A stretch of 13,852 nucleotides of DNA, taken from NCBI GenBank assembly GCA_031272305.1, contig JAISUA010000142.1:1-13852 (forward strand). Direction: 5' to 3'. The first letter of the stretch is position 1. The number at the start of each line of letters is the position of its first letter. The notes under the pieces are model-generated. The model was not told where the DNA came from. It ran no database searches and was given only the letters and a program-made list of their open reading frames with translations. Source of the stretch: Clostridioides sp. (GTDB taxonomy: Bacteria; Bacillota; Clostridia; Peptostreptococcales; Peptostreptococcaceae). Of this stretch, positions 13,281-13,852 are shown piece by piece. The position numbers and the translations under genes were made by a program.

Positions 13281-13683
13281 AATTTCTTGATTCATCTATT
13301 AAATCTTTTATTGTTATTGATTTTAAATAGCCATCAATTGTTCCCTGTAATCCAACGAATTTTCTGCGTATGGCACAGTTTTTCGTTGCACAACGACTAC
13401 AGTACTGCTCTTCTTCTATGCAACGATTTATCCTTATAGTTGGCTCTATTTTTTCTACAATATCATATAATGTCAAATCGTCTTTTATTAGCATAAAACC
13501 GCCGTTCATTCCTCTTACCTTCTTTACAAATCCAGCATTGGATAGATTTGACGTGATTTTGATAACATAATTCTGAGTAATTCCCATATTTTCAGAAATC
13601 TCTTTAGATGAAACCACACCTTTCTTCATACCCAAATACAAAATAATTCGTATCGCATAATCAGTAGTAATATTTAGTTGCAT
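13270..13683 (-). CDS. Rrf2-family transcription regulator, probable Fe-S cluster type
   Basis: The start chosen is ATG 13683 (137 residues, MQLNITTDYAIRI). An upstream in-frame ATG at 13695 is part of ATGGAGGAG, which is itself the ribosome binding site (GGAGG, 5 nt before 13683). The N-terminus matches the Rrf2 pattern. A winged helix-turn-helix covers about 1-70, with SSKEISENMGITQNYVIKITSNLSNAG as the reading helices and the wing VRGMNGGFML at 56-65. The C-terminal sensor region has four Cys, at 88, 95, 98 and 103 (CIEEEQYCSRCATKNC). IscR, NsrR and RirA use three Cys in this region for a [2Fe-2S] or [4Fe-4S] cluster. The signal could be iron-sulfur status, nitric oxide or redox; the sequence cannot decide. 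No isc/suf or NO-detoxification gene is adjacent; secA2 is the neighbour, an unusual pairing. Confidence 0.92.
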   Translation of the reverse strand: MQLNITTDYAIRIILYLGMKKGVVSSKEISENMGITQNYVIKITSNLSNAGFVKKVRGMNGGFMLIKDDLTLYDIVEKIEPTIRINRCIEEEQYCSRCATKNCAIRRKFVGLQGTIDGYLKSITIKDLIDESRNSVI

Positions 13684-13760
13684 ATTCTCCTCCATAATTT
13701 TATTAATTTTATTAGTTTTTTTATATGATATTAAATTTAATTGAATAACAATATTATTTC

Positions 13761-13778
13761 TTCTATAACTTTATAGAA
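13761..13778. promoter_or_regulatory. Candidate operator of the Rrf2 regulator
   Basis: TTCTATAA-CT-TTATAGAA is a perfect 8+8 dyad with a 2-bp centre, 78 bp upstream of the chosen start. Rrf2 proteins bind AT-rich dyads of this size as dimers and often repress their own genes, so autoregulation of the regulator and secA2 together is plausible. Confidence 0.5.
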
Positions 13779-13814
13779 TTTAATTTTTAAAACATAAAGA
13801 TTTTGTACATATAT

Positions 13815-13844
13815 ATTATCATACTTTCAGCTATAAATACACAA
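13815..13844 (-). promoter_or_regulatory. Tentative promoter of the Rrf2-secA2 unit
   Basis: On the minus strand TTGTGT (13844-13839) and GATAAT (13820-13815) are 18 bp apart. The start would be near 13808, placing the dyad at 13761-13778 about 30-47 nt downstream. The match is moderate and the window ends just beyond. Confidence 0.3.
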
Positions 13845-13852
13845 AAATTTAT

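Noticed and set aside
13684..13695. ATG at 13695 as the start of the Rrf2 regulator
   Set aside because: This ATG is part of the ribosome binding site for ATG 13683, and the family normally begins at the equivalent of MQLNITTDYA.

Overview
The window is a very AT-rich stretch of a Gram-positive chromosome from an anaerobic, Clostridia/Tissierellia-type Firmicute. This is inferred from base composition, strong AGGAGG-type ribosome binding sites, LytR-CpsA-Psr, NlpC/P60 and Amidase_3 wall enzymes, cell-wall-binding-2 (CWB2) repeats, and a short SecA of the accessory SecA2 type. A Finegoldia-like (Peptoniphilaceae) host is plausible, but the sequence alone does not prove it.

Layout from left to right: (i) the 5' part of a membrane-anchored Amidase_3 gene, minus strand, cut by the window edge; (ii) a divergent LytR-CpsA-Psr (LCP) ligase gene, plus strand; (iii) a palindromic repeat and a bidirectional terminator; (iv) a secreted DUF187/GHL10 glycosidase or lytic transglycosylase with three CWB2 repeats, minus strand, behind a 43-45 bp tandem repeat array; (v) a secreted SH3b-NlpC/P60 endopeptidase, minus strand, whose 3' end carries a structured terminator region; (vi) a divergent single-pass exported protein of unknown function, plus strand; (vii) a secreted protein with three CWB2 repeats and a C-terminal Amidase_3 domain, minus strand, with a long leader; (viii) a 1.2 kb intergenic region holding a promoter-to-terminator small RNA candidate, a 14-bp tandem repeat array, a second copy of the palindromic repeat and a long inverted repeat; (ix) an Rrf2-family regulator followed by secA2, both minus strand and probably one operon.

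Nearly everything here builds, cuts or exports cell wall. The LCP enzyme attaches glycopolymers to peptidoglycan, the amidases, glycosidase and endopeptidase cleave peptidoglycan, and the CWB2 proteins are the class of cargo that SecA2 serves in Clostridioides difficile. Most wall genes appear to be separate transcription units. Three of them (LCP, NlpC/P60, CWB2 amidase) have a similar TGTWAC-TTTTT-type element next to their promoters, resembling the WalR box of the essential wall-stress two-component system, so co-regulation is a reasonable hypothesis.

The most interesting unexplained material is non-coding: a free-standing ~119-nt small RNA candidate, a pair of ~95-bp palindromic elements with compensatory base changes, a possible loop-loop interaction at the 3' end of the NlpC/P60 transcript, a ~330-nt leader with a terminator-like hairpin, and an Rrf2 (probable Fe-S or NO sensor) gene apparently controlling secA2. 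No tRNA, rRNA, CRISPR array, transposase or phage gene was seen.
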